From the NCBI GenBank assembly GCA_039621445.1, contig CP154955.1, forward strand, positions 20,883,823 to 20,947,822: a DNA stretch of 64,000 nucleotides, written 5' to 3'. This stretch comes from Euglena gracilis (Eukaryota; Euglenida; Euglenophyceae; Euglenales). The notes beneath the pieces were generated by a model. The model ran no database searches, was not told the origin of the DNA, and was given only the letters and a program-made list of their open reading frames with translations. The position numbers and the translations under genes were made by a program. Shown here piece by piece: positions 1 through 11,331 of the stretch. Numbering within the stretch: position 1 is the first letter of the stretch; each line of letters opens with the position of its first letter.

Positions 1-3000
1 GGAAGAGGAAAAGTCGGCGCCGAGCGAATCAGCGATGGGGGCCCGCGCGCTGCCCGCTGGACAGTCGCTGCTGTTTGGGGCCCGCACGACGGACATGCTG
101 CGGCGCGCGGCCGCTGCTGTCACGGAGCAGGTCGGCCCCCCTCCCTCCAACAACAAAAGGGCGGTGCAAACCGCATTTTTTGCACATTTTTTTTTGAAAA
201 ATTTCCCAATTTTTTTGTATCTTTTGTACGTTTTTGTGACTTTCCCAGTGTTTTTGAATCTTTTGAATTCTTTTGAGAGTGCACATTTTTCCAGATGTTT
301 TCTTTGAATCCGGAGCCATGCTTTGCTTGTTTTTTTGGAGTATTTTTTGCATCTTTGTGATTTTTGCGGTTTTCTCTCATTTTACACATGTTTGCGCATT
401 TTTTTTTCGAGGCCGGCTGGCACACACCCCCTGCCAACAAATAGTCGGGTGACAAAAAATGCAGTCTGTCCCAACATAACATGTTCATTGGACACAGACA
501 GAGGAGCATGGGATTTGGTAGGTGAATCCTGTTGTGTCGTGCGCACAACGATCAGGCGAAGGGGATGGCCCCATGAACCAAAAAAAAGCAGACCACAGTG
601 TTTGGGGGCTGCGGGGATGTATTTGCCTCGCAGTCTGACCATAATCGGCACAGGGCAACCCAACTGCCCGCCACACCTTTTCCTCTCGTACGCAGTCCCG
701 GCGGTACGCGACGGAGGACCAGCTGAACGACTGGCGCTGCGAGTGCGTGCTGGCCACGTGGATCTACCGCTGCTACTCCACGCTGCGGGCCCTCCTGGAG
801 ATGCAGTTCGGCCTCGTGTTCCAGCCGCTGGTCTCGGAGATCCACCTCGTGGGCTGCCGGCACATCGACATCACTTCCCCGCAGAACTTCTACACCATCA
901 TGCAGGTGCGTCCACTGGGGCCTTTATGTTGCGTTTTTAGGAGTTGCCATGTGTAGCCCTCCCACCTCGGATGATCGTCCTCCCTCTGTACTACCAAAAT
1001 TTCTCACCTCTTTGATGAGGACTCCTAAATAAAACGTCTTATCTATCAGGGGTCCCAGTAGTTTCATCTTGGGTGGGGTACCACTTCTTTCACCAACTCC
1101 GATTTTTTTTTTCACCTCTCCCCCCCGGTTTACTTTTTTCCCGTCAATTTTTGGATTCGGGGTTGGGGTTAAAATCTGCAAATAGGGTTAGGGCAACCCC
1201 CCCCCAAATGGTACCCCCCGGGGTATTATTTTTTCGCCCGAAGTCCCGGCCCGGGGGGGGGGGTATTATTTGGGGGGGGGGGCAATAGCACCCCAAAATT
1301 TTCGAATTTTTTCGAAGTCCCGCAGGACCCAAAATAGCACCCGAAGCCCCCCTTTGGGGGTCATTTTTTGTACTTTTTCATGGAATTTAGCATTTTTGGA
1401 AGCCAGATGATCCATAAAAATACATTTTTTTTCGCAATTTGTTGTCAGCGATTGTGTTTTTTAACTACATTTTCAGGTCAAAATCCAGGTCATCTGCCAA
1501 GGTTGGGGGGGGGGGGGGTATTAACTCGGTTGCCGAAGTCGGACCCCGAGGGCGGGGGTGTATTATTTGGGGGGAGGGTTTACCGAGTTAGGGAAAAATT
1601 TTACAACATTCAGGTCGAAAATCAGGCTGAATATTACAAAAAAATCAGCCATAATCCTAACTGTTCAATTTTCTTTCACTCCGACCATACTTCCGAATCC
1701 AAACACTAACCCTAACCCTAACCCTAATCTTATTCCTGAAATTAACTCCAAATTTTACCCTGTCCACATAAAAAATGGGGGGGGTCCCAGTAATTTTACC
1801 TGGATGGCCGAAGTCCCCGGTAGGTACAACCACTGGACCCCCCTGGGAGGGGGTCAGCAAATTAGCGTTGCCATCTATTTACACATGTGCATTTGATTGG
1901 TCTTTCAACTGCTTGAATTGTGTGGTTGGGCACGTCTCATTCTTGTTGCCCATAAAGTTATCATTCCTGTCCCCCAAAAGTTCCATTATTCTCTCGCCAA
2001 TTTGGTGTGTGATTAGTACCACCCTGCACTTACTGCAATTTTGCCAGTGTTGAGACCCTTTTGCATTTGATCTTGGCTCTTTGCATGTAATCTTGGGGAG
2101 CCTTGATGGGGAATGGAGGGAGGGACTGTTCGGGTCGCGGCGCAGAGCAACACGATGCAGTGGGCGGTGCTGCCGCGGTACAACTATGCCACGGGGGAGA
2201 GCCACCTCCACATCCTGTTCCGGGGCACCGAGGTTCCCTGCCCCCCCCCCATCTGGCCCAGCTGGCTGTCCGCTCTGACATGGCGTCGTGAGAGATTCCA
2301 CCAATTCCGATTTCCCATTGGTTTGGGACTCATCCGTCCGACCACCGATCGGTGGGACAGTGGTGTGCAGACAGACCAACCCCTCCACACCCAACCCCCA
2401 CAGACCACGGATTCCCTCAGTTTCGTCTCACAAAAAAACTTGCAAACTCCATCTTTTTTAACCCCCTGTGTCCTATAACAACCACCACCAGGACACTTCG
2501 GGGTTTGGCCAAATTTCTGGCCCGGCACGAAGCGGCAGGCTGAAAAGGTTTGCCCTCCAAAAGCTGCCAAAACTCCATTTGGGCCTTTTTTGACTTTTTG
2601 TCAAAAATGCAAGAAAAATGCAAATTGCCAAAAGGAAAATTTTGACCTTTTGGGGGTGTGGTCCCCAAGCACCTATGCCGACCGCAGCCGACCGCAGCCG
2701 ACCGCAGCCGACCGTGGCCGACCGCGGGTTTCAGGACTGTCATAGGTGGGGTGCCGACCGCAGCCGACCGCAGCCGACCGCAGCTGACCGCAGCCGACCG
2801 CAGCCGACCGCGCAACTTTTTTCTAGTTGATGTCAATTTTTCAGTGAGAATGAGGAATTAGGCTCATTTTTATCCCAGATGTTGAGATTCTTCTGGCTCA
2901 TCTGGCTCATGTTGTCACTTTTGGCCACTTTTGGCCATTTTTGGTCGCTTTTGTCCCCTTTTGGCCCTTTTGTCACCATAATTCACCCATTTTGACATAT

Positions 3001-6000
3001 TTTGACCATTTTTGGCCACTTTTTGCCCACTTCTTGTAATTTTGGGCCATTTTGTCCTGCTCTTGGGCCATTTTGGGCCATTTAAAGCCATTTTCGACCT
3101 TCTTTTTGTTATTTTGCCCATTTTTTTCAAAAGAGGTCAAAACAAAGCAAAAGCTGGCCAAAAGCAGCCAAAACACAGCAAAAAGTGGGCAAAAGCAACA
3201 AAAGTGACCAAAAGAAAGCAAAAGGCAGGGAAAAAATGGGCAAAGGCAGCAAAAAGTGACCAAAAGTCGGCAACAGTGGCCAAAAGCAGTCCAAAAACAT
3301 CAAAAATTGGCCAAAAGCAGGGAAAAGTGGCCAAAAGTCAGCAACAATGGATTGTGTGATTGTGATATATGCCCATTTTTGTTGGCCTGCCCCCTACCTA
3401 CGGCCAACTACTTTGCCGACCGCTGCCGACCGCAGTTGACCGCAGCCGACCGCAGCCGACCGCAGCCGACCGCGGGCTAAAATTTGGAATCTGTCATAGG
3501 TGCTTGGTGGTCCCTGGCACCCTGAGTCCAGTTTTCTTGACCCCTTGTCCCACGACTGTCCCCTTGTCCCACGACAGTTTTCTTGACCCCTTGTCCCCCC
3601 GAACACCTTTTTTATCGGAGCCTGTATCCAACAACCACCCCCCAGAGCACAGACATTACCGTATTACATATGGGGTGGGTAAAAAAAGTTTGCATGAGCT
3701 TTAAAATGTGTATCGCTCTCCTCGGGAAACTGCAGGCTGCAGTCCCAACAATCTTTTTTACACATCCATGTTCTTGTTCCAATTCCAGTTTCAAGCCAAA
3801 CACACCAAGGTCCAGTGTTTTTCGCAGGTGAGTGAATGCCTGCAATAACTTCTCTATGGGTTAATGACATATCCCTCTGGGCTGCCTTGAGATTCTTGAT
3901 TTGGGAACCAAATGTGGAGAAAAAAGACATGAAAGAAGATGGCCCAAAAAGGATTTGGAGTGATAGCCGTTTTCCCTCAATTATTTTTGAGAACATTATT
4001 TGGGACAGATTCAGATTTCTTACTCGAGCTGCTGAAAATATGTTCAAAATGGGCCAAATTTTTGACGGCAATTATTCATGGTGAGAATTTTATTTATGGT
4101 GAGTTACAGTAACTTTTTGGGTCGATGAAACATGGAATCCCCCCAGACACAGAGCCCCACACAGGGTTTTGAAATTCCGATGTGGATCCGAGGTGGATTT
4201 CTTTCAGGCCTTTGGGCAAGGGGGGGAATGAGGAATTACGCACCCACATGTGTGCGCGCGTGCTTTGTGCCAACCGCCGCAGGGCTTCATGGACATCGTC
4301 CGGGACATGACGGCCGCCAGCGGCACACTGCACGTCATCGAGGGCGCCCGCGGCTACAGCATCGCCGTTGTGAATGAGTGGTATGGCCGGGGGGCCGCCC
4401 GCTGTGGCCAGAGGATGGTTGGCAGGCTGGGATTGGGCTCTCCGGGAATCCCCGCAACCCTATGGGTGGAGGATGAGGTGGGGGGTCGGCCACCCCCCCA
4501 ACCAGGCCTGCCCGTGCAACCCTGGGCTGGGAGGATTTTGCCGTCCCATCCACACCCCGGTGAAATGGCAGGCACATGCACATGGGGAAGTGCGACCGAC
4601 GGAAGCTGAAATGCATGCATATTCCACATGCACATTTGCAGTTTCGTGCAGCCTTGCAACGCGCTTGTGCAGTCACATGCAACCGCTGCACAGACGAGCA
4701 CAGGAGTTAGAAATGCCCATCGCGAATTGCAGGCTTTCTTGCCGTAAACCCCCCCTAATAAGTGCGCAGTGCCCTAAATATGCGCAGTGTCCTAATAAGT
4801 GCGCAACCCCCAAGGGTCCGAAACTACCTCCCTAAAAAGAGCGCACCCCCAAAAAGGAGGAATCATTGTCACATCTCAGATCGGAAAAGCGCGCACAATT
4901 CTCAGAACTGTCCTTCTCAGACCAAATATTTCTATCGCCCAAGCCCAAATTTGACACATAATCTAGCTTAAAATTAAAAAATAATGGGAAATTGAAAAAG
5001 AGTGGAGGAAACGTAAGTATTTTGGGCTTCACCCAAAAAAGTGCGCAGTGCCCTAATAAGTGTGCACCCCTTGGGGTCCGAAACTACGTCCTTAAAATGC
5101 GCGCACCCGTGCACTTATCAGGGGGGGGTTACGGAATGACGCCCCCCCCCCCATCAGGAAGTGCCGTGCCCACAACCCCTCCCCCCCCTTCACGGGCCAC
5201 TACCCCGCCCCCGTGCCCCTGCACGTGGAGCTGCTGTCCATCAAGCAGGCCATGCACACCGCCTGCCGCTACCTGCACCTCGTCCACCGCACGCGGCGGC
5301 GCGCAGGCCCGGGAAGGCACGGTTCGCCGAAAGAATTTTCAAATGCGGTGCCACGGGGGGAGTGCTTTTTTGCGGGTTCTGTGGGGTGGGATGGCAAAGG
5401 TGATGACCCCCCCCTCCCCCGCATTGAGGCCCGCCCAGCCCTGGAACCAGGGGACGCCGGAGGTCATGATGCACTTCACGGGCCATTCGCTGGGCGGCGC
5501 GTACGCCACCATCCTGGCGTGGATGTACACGTTGGAGGAGCCGCAATTCTCGCCGGAGGTGCGCTGGCCCCAATGCAGCCATGTCGATGTGATCACCGTG
5601 CCGATGCCATGTGAAGTTGAATTGTTATTCCAGACGGAATTCAAAAGGAATGGCCGGCATGCTTTTGATGTTCGTGTGACAGTTGTTAATGATTTCTTTT
5701 TTGCTTTTATTGTTTTATTGTGTGTATTTTGCCTTTTTCGCCTTGGTGCCTCCACGCGGCCGCAGGAGTTGCAGCAGTGGGGCATCCGAGACTTCCGATT
5801 GGTGACGTTTGGACAACCGCCAGTGGCCTCTCGTCCCTCGCTGGAGTTCCTCAAGGTGTGCACAGTTTTTTTTTCTGTTTCAAAACATTGGGCTTATTTC
5901 TCTCTTCCTGCTTTGTGCAAGAACACAAATGGATGTGTGTTCACACATAAATGTCGAACACCTTTTCAAAAACGCTGAAGACGCTCAGCGAGCGAGCGTC

Positions 6001-8072
6001 TGGTACACTCTCTTTGTGTGTCCGTGCACGCATGCACACACACCACAAGACACACGTGCACTCTCACACTGCGCACCTACACATATGCGCGCGTGTGTGC
6101 GCACGCACACCCAAAACACGCAAACTCACTCACCCCGCACACCTCCTCTTTCTTGTGGAGGATCAATTCTTCCCCGTGGCCAGGCGGAACCCAAGTCCCG
6201 AGCAGTCTTCGACGAGTTCGCCAGCAAGACCACCCGCGTGGTGCGCCGCCTCGACCCAGTACCCCGGCCCGCCACCGCCGCCACGGAATTGACGGCCCTG
6301 CCCAGGAGGCGAGGTTGCCCCTCCCCCTGTCTGCTTCTGTTGTCCCCCAGGAGGTTCATTGTTTGGCGGTAGTGGTCAGTTGGGGGGGGGGGTCGTGAAG
6401 GGGGAGCGGGCACGTGGCCCTCTCCTTTGGGGCTGGACCTTGTGGCTGTGTGGGGGGAGGGTGCCTGTTGGGGAGCGACCCCCACCTGCCCACCGGCCAC
6501 CACTCAACCCGGGTCCTGTTGGCACTGAGGCTGGCGCAGTGGCACAGTAATTATGACCAGGATGGATGGGAGACGTGGCCAGCTGTTGACTGTCGGCGCA
6601 ATTGCGATGTTCATTGCTGAACCGTGTCCCAGCCCTTCCGGATGTGGTTCAGGTCCACAATGGAACGCTTTTCAGCTTGGTCAACGCTGAATCTTGGAAC
6701 AGTTTCCCCAAATCGCGCATTTGGCGGATTCATTTGACTCACCTCTTGAGATTGACGCATTTGCGTTCAAAGCGCACTCCTGGGGGGCAAGGACTCCCGG
6801 GGAGGGACCCCAGGGCGTTCCACGACCCCTGTCCCCTGGGGAGGGGGGGGGGGTTCGTTAACTCCAGCCTGGCTACGACGTGGCGGCGGCCAACTTCAGC
6901 ATGTTCGGCCACTGTGGAGACCTCGTGGTGCTGTCGGCCGACTGGGACGAGGCATCCCGTGCCGAGGTGTGGTTTGTTTTGGCCATGTTGGTTTGGCGCG
7001 GGATGCCAGTTGTGGCGGTCCCTCCCACCTGTAACCCCCCCTTCCTTTAACCACCCCCCATCCTCTAACCCCCCCTCCTGGGACCAACCACCAAACCGGG
7101 ACCTATAACCCCCCCCCTCAACATAGACAAAACAAAGGGGGACCTATAACCCACCCCCCACCTTTAACCCCTCCTCCGGGGGCCGACCATCCAACTGGTT
7201 GTGGTGGGTGTAGTGCGGGGTCCAACCAATATGTGCCTGGGGTAAAAAGGGTGGACCCCGCCAGACTCCAGCCACCATTTATGCCCACCGGGCACCAAAC
7301 CTCAATTTGTAATGTACTCCACCCAAGAGGGAAGAATCAGAAAGAAATAGGGGGTCAAGTTGTGCCAAAAAAACCACGTGGTGCGCTGAGAAACAGGCGG
7401 TGGGCATATCCCAGCATTGCATCGGGCTCACAAAATGCCCAGAATATTTTGGTATACCCCCGCAGTAGCGAAGTAGTCATTTTTGTGAGCCTGTGCTGGA
7501 TCCACACTAAGCCACAATTTATAACCCTCTTCGTTTTACCCTCCCCTTAGTTGCACTAAGGCTTCTTGTCTATTTGTGGCCGGCGCCAACCCCACTTCTG
7601 GCCCAGTTTGCGGTGTGGTGAGTGGCCAGGGACCCCTGACACCAGCACCAGTGCTCTTGTGTTGCTCTGCCTGGCTGGGTGAGCAACTCTGGTGTAATTC
7701 CAGCGCTGTGGGGACATACACTCATACATACGCTACATACATATGTATTACATACATACTATGCATACACATTATATACATATTGTGCTATTATATATAT
7801 GTACTACATACACTACTATGTACTACATACATACACTCATACATACATTCATACACAACACATATGATATACACACTACACATGATGCACATACATACAT
7901 ACATACATACATGCATGCATGCATGCATGCATGCATGCATGCATGCATACATACATGCATGCATGCATGCATGCATACATACATACATACATACATACAT
8001 ACATACATACATACATACATACATACATACATACATACATACATACATACATACATACATACATACATACAT

Positions 8073-8103
<31 letters not shown>

Positions 8104-10472
8104 TACATACATACATACATACATACATACATACATACATACATACATACATACATACATACATACATACATACATACATACATACATACATACATACAT
8201 ACATACATACATACATACATACATACATACATACATACATACATACATACATACATACATACATACATACATACATACATACATACATACATACATACAC
8301 GCACCTTAAGTCGCTTTACCTCCCCCCTGGGGCCAACCACCAACCAAACCCGATGCTCATCCCCCTTTCAGTGGTGCACAAGGGGGGGTGGTTTCCCTGG
8401 GGTGGCTTGCTGGGGACCGTCGCAGCTGACGCGGGCGATGCTTTTGGACGACAACCAGTGGGAGGCGTCCATCCACCGGCTTAAGGACGTCAAGGTGTGC
8501 GCCTCCGCTGCCTGCGCTGGCCCCGGGGCGATGAGGGGGTGCTGTTCGACACTGGACTCCGCCGCCGGCGAAAGCGGCCAACCCGCAACTGGAATTCCCC
8601 CGTGGGTGCCACACAGGAAAGGAACGGACCGACACACCGCACCGGATGGAAGACACAGGGAGGCACGACCCACAGGGTGTGTGTGTCGCGGTGCGTCGGG
8701 TGGCGGGCCATGTGTGGGACGGCCATTACTGCTGCCGCCGCCGCCGCCACAGCTGGGCGCACAGGCCGGGGTGGTGGGGGACATGCTGCAGCAGGGGCTG
8801 CTGAAGCTCAACGAGTTCCACGACCACAGCATCCTGATGTACATGGACGACCTCGCCAATGCCGCGGCCGGCACAGAGCAGCAGCGCGTGGACGTGTGCC
8901 CCCTTGCTTTTGTCCCGTCGGTGACTGTGACCCAAGCAGCGCCCAAAAAGAACAGAAAGCTCAGGAAATCGCCAACAAAATCAATCTGGTTCTTGTTTTC
9001 TTTTCTTTTTGAAGAAAGTGCCCCCCCCCCGTTCATTTCCTGCTCCGACGGCAGTAGTTTAGTAGTAAGGCAGTCAAGACCATATGGAGCAAGAACTGTA
9101 CGGAGGATGGTGATGAATTAAAGGTGGTGACAGATTCGGAGATCAAACATCAGCATTCAATCAATCAAGCGTTCCATTGGGACGGCCATCTAAAGGATTT
9201 TGGAAAGAAATCGGGGGGGGGGGGGGACAGTGAAAAATGATGGGGAGTCGGTGCTGTTTCTCATCATTTCTTTCCTCGGCATTTTTGCCAGTGCTGTCCC
9301 TCAAACCTGGGTCTGTGTCGCTGTACACTCTCAGGCCACATGGCTCAAACACATTGGCAATTCTTCAGCGGGGGGATCGGTCAATCAACAGGGGGGGGGG
9401 GCTCCGATGACCACTGAGCAATATAACGTGCTCGACGCCCTCGCAGCATCAGGAGCCCAAGTGTTTTTTTTGTCTCTGTGTTCTTCAACAGAGAATTTAT
9501 TAGTCGGAGGGGACACCCCTTTTTCAGCCAGCAGCACCCAGCCAGCAGGGGGGGGGGGGAATGCAACTTGCATAATTTGCATTTTTTTTGCATAATCGGC
9601 TTTTCCCGAAATTTGCATTTTTTTGCATTTTTTTGCATTTTTTTGCATAAAATATTTTGCCCTGGAAAAATTTTTTGTAGTTGGTTGCCATATGTTTGGA
9701 TTTTTTTGCATATTCTTGCATTTTTTGCATAAAATATTTTGCCCTGGAAAAAATTTTTGTAGTTGGTTGTCATATGTTTGGATTTTTTTGGATTTTTTTT
9801 GCATAAAATATTTTGCCCTGGAATTTTTTTTTGATTTCAGGCAGCAAAGCTCTGTTATATTCCAGCTTTTTCTCAGGTTTTTCATGCAAGTTGCATTTCT
9901 TTGCAATTTTTTGCATTTTTTTGCATTTTTTTTGCATTTTTTTGACTTGCATAATTTGAAGGGCCAAGTTGCATTTCCCCCCCCCCTGCAGCCAGGCTGC
10001 AGAGACTCAGCTGTACCTCTGTTTTGTATTAAATTTTTTTCTGCTCTTTGTGTTTTGCAATTATTTTTTAAACATCTATTTATTGCCATTTTTGTTTCCC
10101 CCCCCGGCGATTTTTCGATTTCTGCTGGGATATGATTTTGGGCCAGAAAAACTGGTTGATCTCATTTTTGGTTTTCCCCCTCATTTTTGGACCATTTTTC
10201 CCATATTTTTTTTCCTCCATAAAATTGCTTATTTCCAAAGCATTCCCAAGTCGCAAATGTGATGTTTGTTGGCTTTTTGTGTTTAAATTTAGGCCCAAAA
10301 AAATTGTGCAAACCTAGATTTCATTTTTATGTGTGTTGTGGTTTCTGGCGGGTTTTTTTTGTTGTGTCGCTTTTTCATGGGTCCATTTGTTTTGTATATC
10401 TCCTCTGCCAGCATCCAGGCTTCAAGTGCCAAAGAGTTTGCCGTCGCGGCGGGAATCATTTTGAACTTTTGA
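1..10472 (+). CDS. Class 3 (alpha/beta hydrolase) lipase, about 13 exons, 5' partial
   Basis: Probable triacylglycerol or phospholipid hydrolase of the fungal lipase-like class 3 family. Exons read by phase: 1-130 (open at left), 696-905, 2146-2232, 4283-4380, 5158-5316, 5429 or 5451-5558, 5766-5855, 6184-6313, 6633-6679, 6868-6966, 8426-8494, 8753-8893, 10419-10472 (TGA). Family landmarks appear in the expected order: HILFRGT (exon 3), the nucleophile elbow GHSLGGAYA (exon 6), RLVTFGQPPVAS (exon 7), the acid residue in RRLDPVPRP (exon 8), and two candidate catalytic His segments, VQVHNGTLF (exon 9) and EFHDHSILMY (exon 12; the better match). Nearly all donors are GTnnnn; the exon 5/6 intron seems to use GC. 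The exons are much richer in G+C than the introns, which hold repeats. The true start lies left of the window. The last exon (ASSAKEFAVAAG..., stop) is the least certain. No signal peptide can be judged without the N terminus. Confidence 0.8.
131..695. other. Lipase intron 1
   Basis: Begins GTCGGC after the EQ codons and ends at TACGCAG before SRRYATEDQL. T-rich on the plus strand with runs of T and repeated TTTTTGCA/TTTTTG words. No coding exon or delimitable transposon is seen. Confidence 0.6.
906..2145. other. Lipase intron 2, with poly-G runs and telomere-like repeat
   Basis: Non-coding between GTGCGT and CGGCGCAG. Holds several G8-G12 and C7-C9 tracts around 1198-1280 and 1500-1570, and a short (CCCTAA) tract near 1706-1729. 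No exon is supported. Confidence 0.55.
1706..1729 (+). repeat. Interstitial telomere-like CCCTAA repeat
   Basis: About three and a half units of CCCTAA inside lipase intron 2. It is internal, short and surrounded by single-copy exons, so it is not a chromosome end. Confidence 0.85.
2661..3512. mobile_element. Foldback-like repeat with CCGACCGCAG arrays and TTTTGGCC core
   Basis: The outer sequence GTCCCCAAGCACCTATG (from 2661) recurs inverted as CATAGGTGCTTGG (3495-3507). Just inside each end lies a decamer array of CCGACCGCAG (about 2679-2812 and 3417-3475). The centre is a T-rich half (TTTTGGCCA words, 2915-3125) followed by its rough inverse (GGCCAAAAG words, 3140-3350), so the whole unit could fold back on itself. 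Likely a non-autonomous transposon or foldback element inside lipase intron 3. No target duplication could be fixed and no protein is encoded. Confidence 0.55.
3513..4282. other. Remainder of lipase intron 3
   Basis: Non-coding, fairly AT-rich, up to the acceptor ACCGCCGCAG. A direct repeat of a CCCCTTGTCCCACGAC word lies near 3540-3600. No further gene is seen. Confidence 0.5.
4433..4524. mobile_element. Small hAT-like MITE with 8-bp duplication GGCTGGGA
   Basis: GGCTGGGA occurs at 4425-4432 and again at 4525-4532, bounding a 92-bp segment whose right end (CCCGTGCAACCCTG) matches the CAGGGTTG...CGGG terminus seen elsewhere here. The left end (TTGGGCTCTCCGGG) is degenerate. Lies in lipase intron 4, about 50 bp after the donor. 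Confidence 0.55.
4744..5132. mobile_element. 389-bp inverted-repeat element (GTAAACCCCCC...TAATAAGTGCGCA family), copy 1
   Basis: Ends GTAAACCCCCCCTAATAAGT and, inverted, ACTTATCAGGGGGGGGTTAC. The internal words AGTGCGCAGTGCCCTAATAA and GGGTCCGAAACTAC recur in both halves in inverse order. An inverted second copy is at about 28557-28955. Lies in lipase intron 4 just before the exon 5 acceptor. No open frame or clear target duplication. Confidence 0.65.
7700..8300 (+). repeat. CATA/GCAT microsatellite
   Basis: Degenerate ACATACAT from about 7700, a (GCAT)n block near 7912-7975, then nearly pure (CATA)n to 8300 with one (CA)n interruption at about 8090-8102. Lies in lipase intron 10. The long apparent reading frames here (poly Tyr-Ile-His-Thr or Val-Cys-Met-Tyr) are artefacts of the 4-bp repeat. 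Confidence 0.97.
8894..10418. other. Last lipase intron: T-rich minisatellite-like tracts
   Basis: Between GTGTGC after EQQRVD and CATCCAG before the putative last exon. 9560-9960 is built from repeated TTTTTTGCA and a roughly 65-bp unit containing AAAATATTTTGCCCTGGAA (near 9650, 9735 and 9805). No exon is supported. Confidence 0.5.
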
Positions 10473-11331
10473 CTGCTGCCCTCGCCAAATTTTCATTTGA
10501 TCGACTGTCTTTGATCAGTTCGACGTGGAGGGGTAAAAAGTTATTTATCCATCCCTCCTTTGTCTGTGTGTGTGCGTGTGTTTGGGGTCTTTGCTTGGAA
10601 GTTCTCATAGGGTCCCCCTCGCTCCACTCCACAGCTTGGTCACGAGTACGTGTTGCCAGATTTCATCCACCTCCCATCAGAGACCGACGGCCCGTAGACT
10701 CCTCTTCCCACTCTACCCTTTCCCCTCTTTCTCCCCCCTGCGTCGATCAGAATTCTTTGCATATATGCTTAACCACCTTGCTGACCGGTGTTGCAGACCG
10801 CATCGCACCTTTCCCCCAATGCGACGCAAGCGAAAAATCAGTTATCTGAGTTATCTGCAATCTTCCAAGTATTGGCATGCAGCTTTGTGCGTTCGTACAC
10901 ATTCAGATTGTGACAAAAGCATGGTTCCTGATTTCCATTTGCCAAAGTAGCACAACGCAGTTTCCTTTCGGTGACAGGTGGACGCACTCCCCCACTGGAG
11001 CGAAACAGAGTGCCGCTGCAAAAAAAAATTGTGAATATGTTAGAATTGATTTCACGATGAACCCCCCCACCCAAAAGCACAAACGCATTTGGTGATCATT
11101 TTTTGAAAAAATGATCATTTTGAAAAAAATGATCATTTTGAAGAAAAAAATGAAAAATTCTTTTTTTTGCATTTTTTGTCGTAGTCTTAGTAATCTTTTG
11201 GATGAGCGGAGCCTTACCTTTCAGCGGTATGGTTCCAACGTGGCCAGCTTTGGGGGGGGGGGGATGCCGCCAGCTGCAGTGGGGGATGGTCTCGCACCGA
11301 TGCGGCTCCGCGCCTGGCAGGGTGCCCCCGG

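Noticed and set aside
7743-8309. Long reading frames of Tyr-Ile-His-Thr and Val-Cys-Met-Tyr repeats
   Set aside because: They are translations of a CATA microsatellite open in all frames on both strands.
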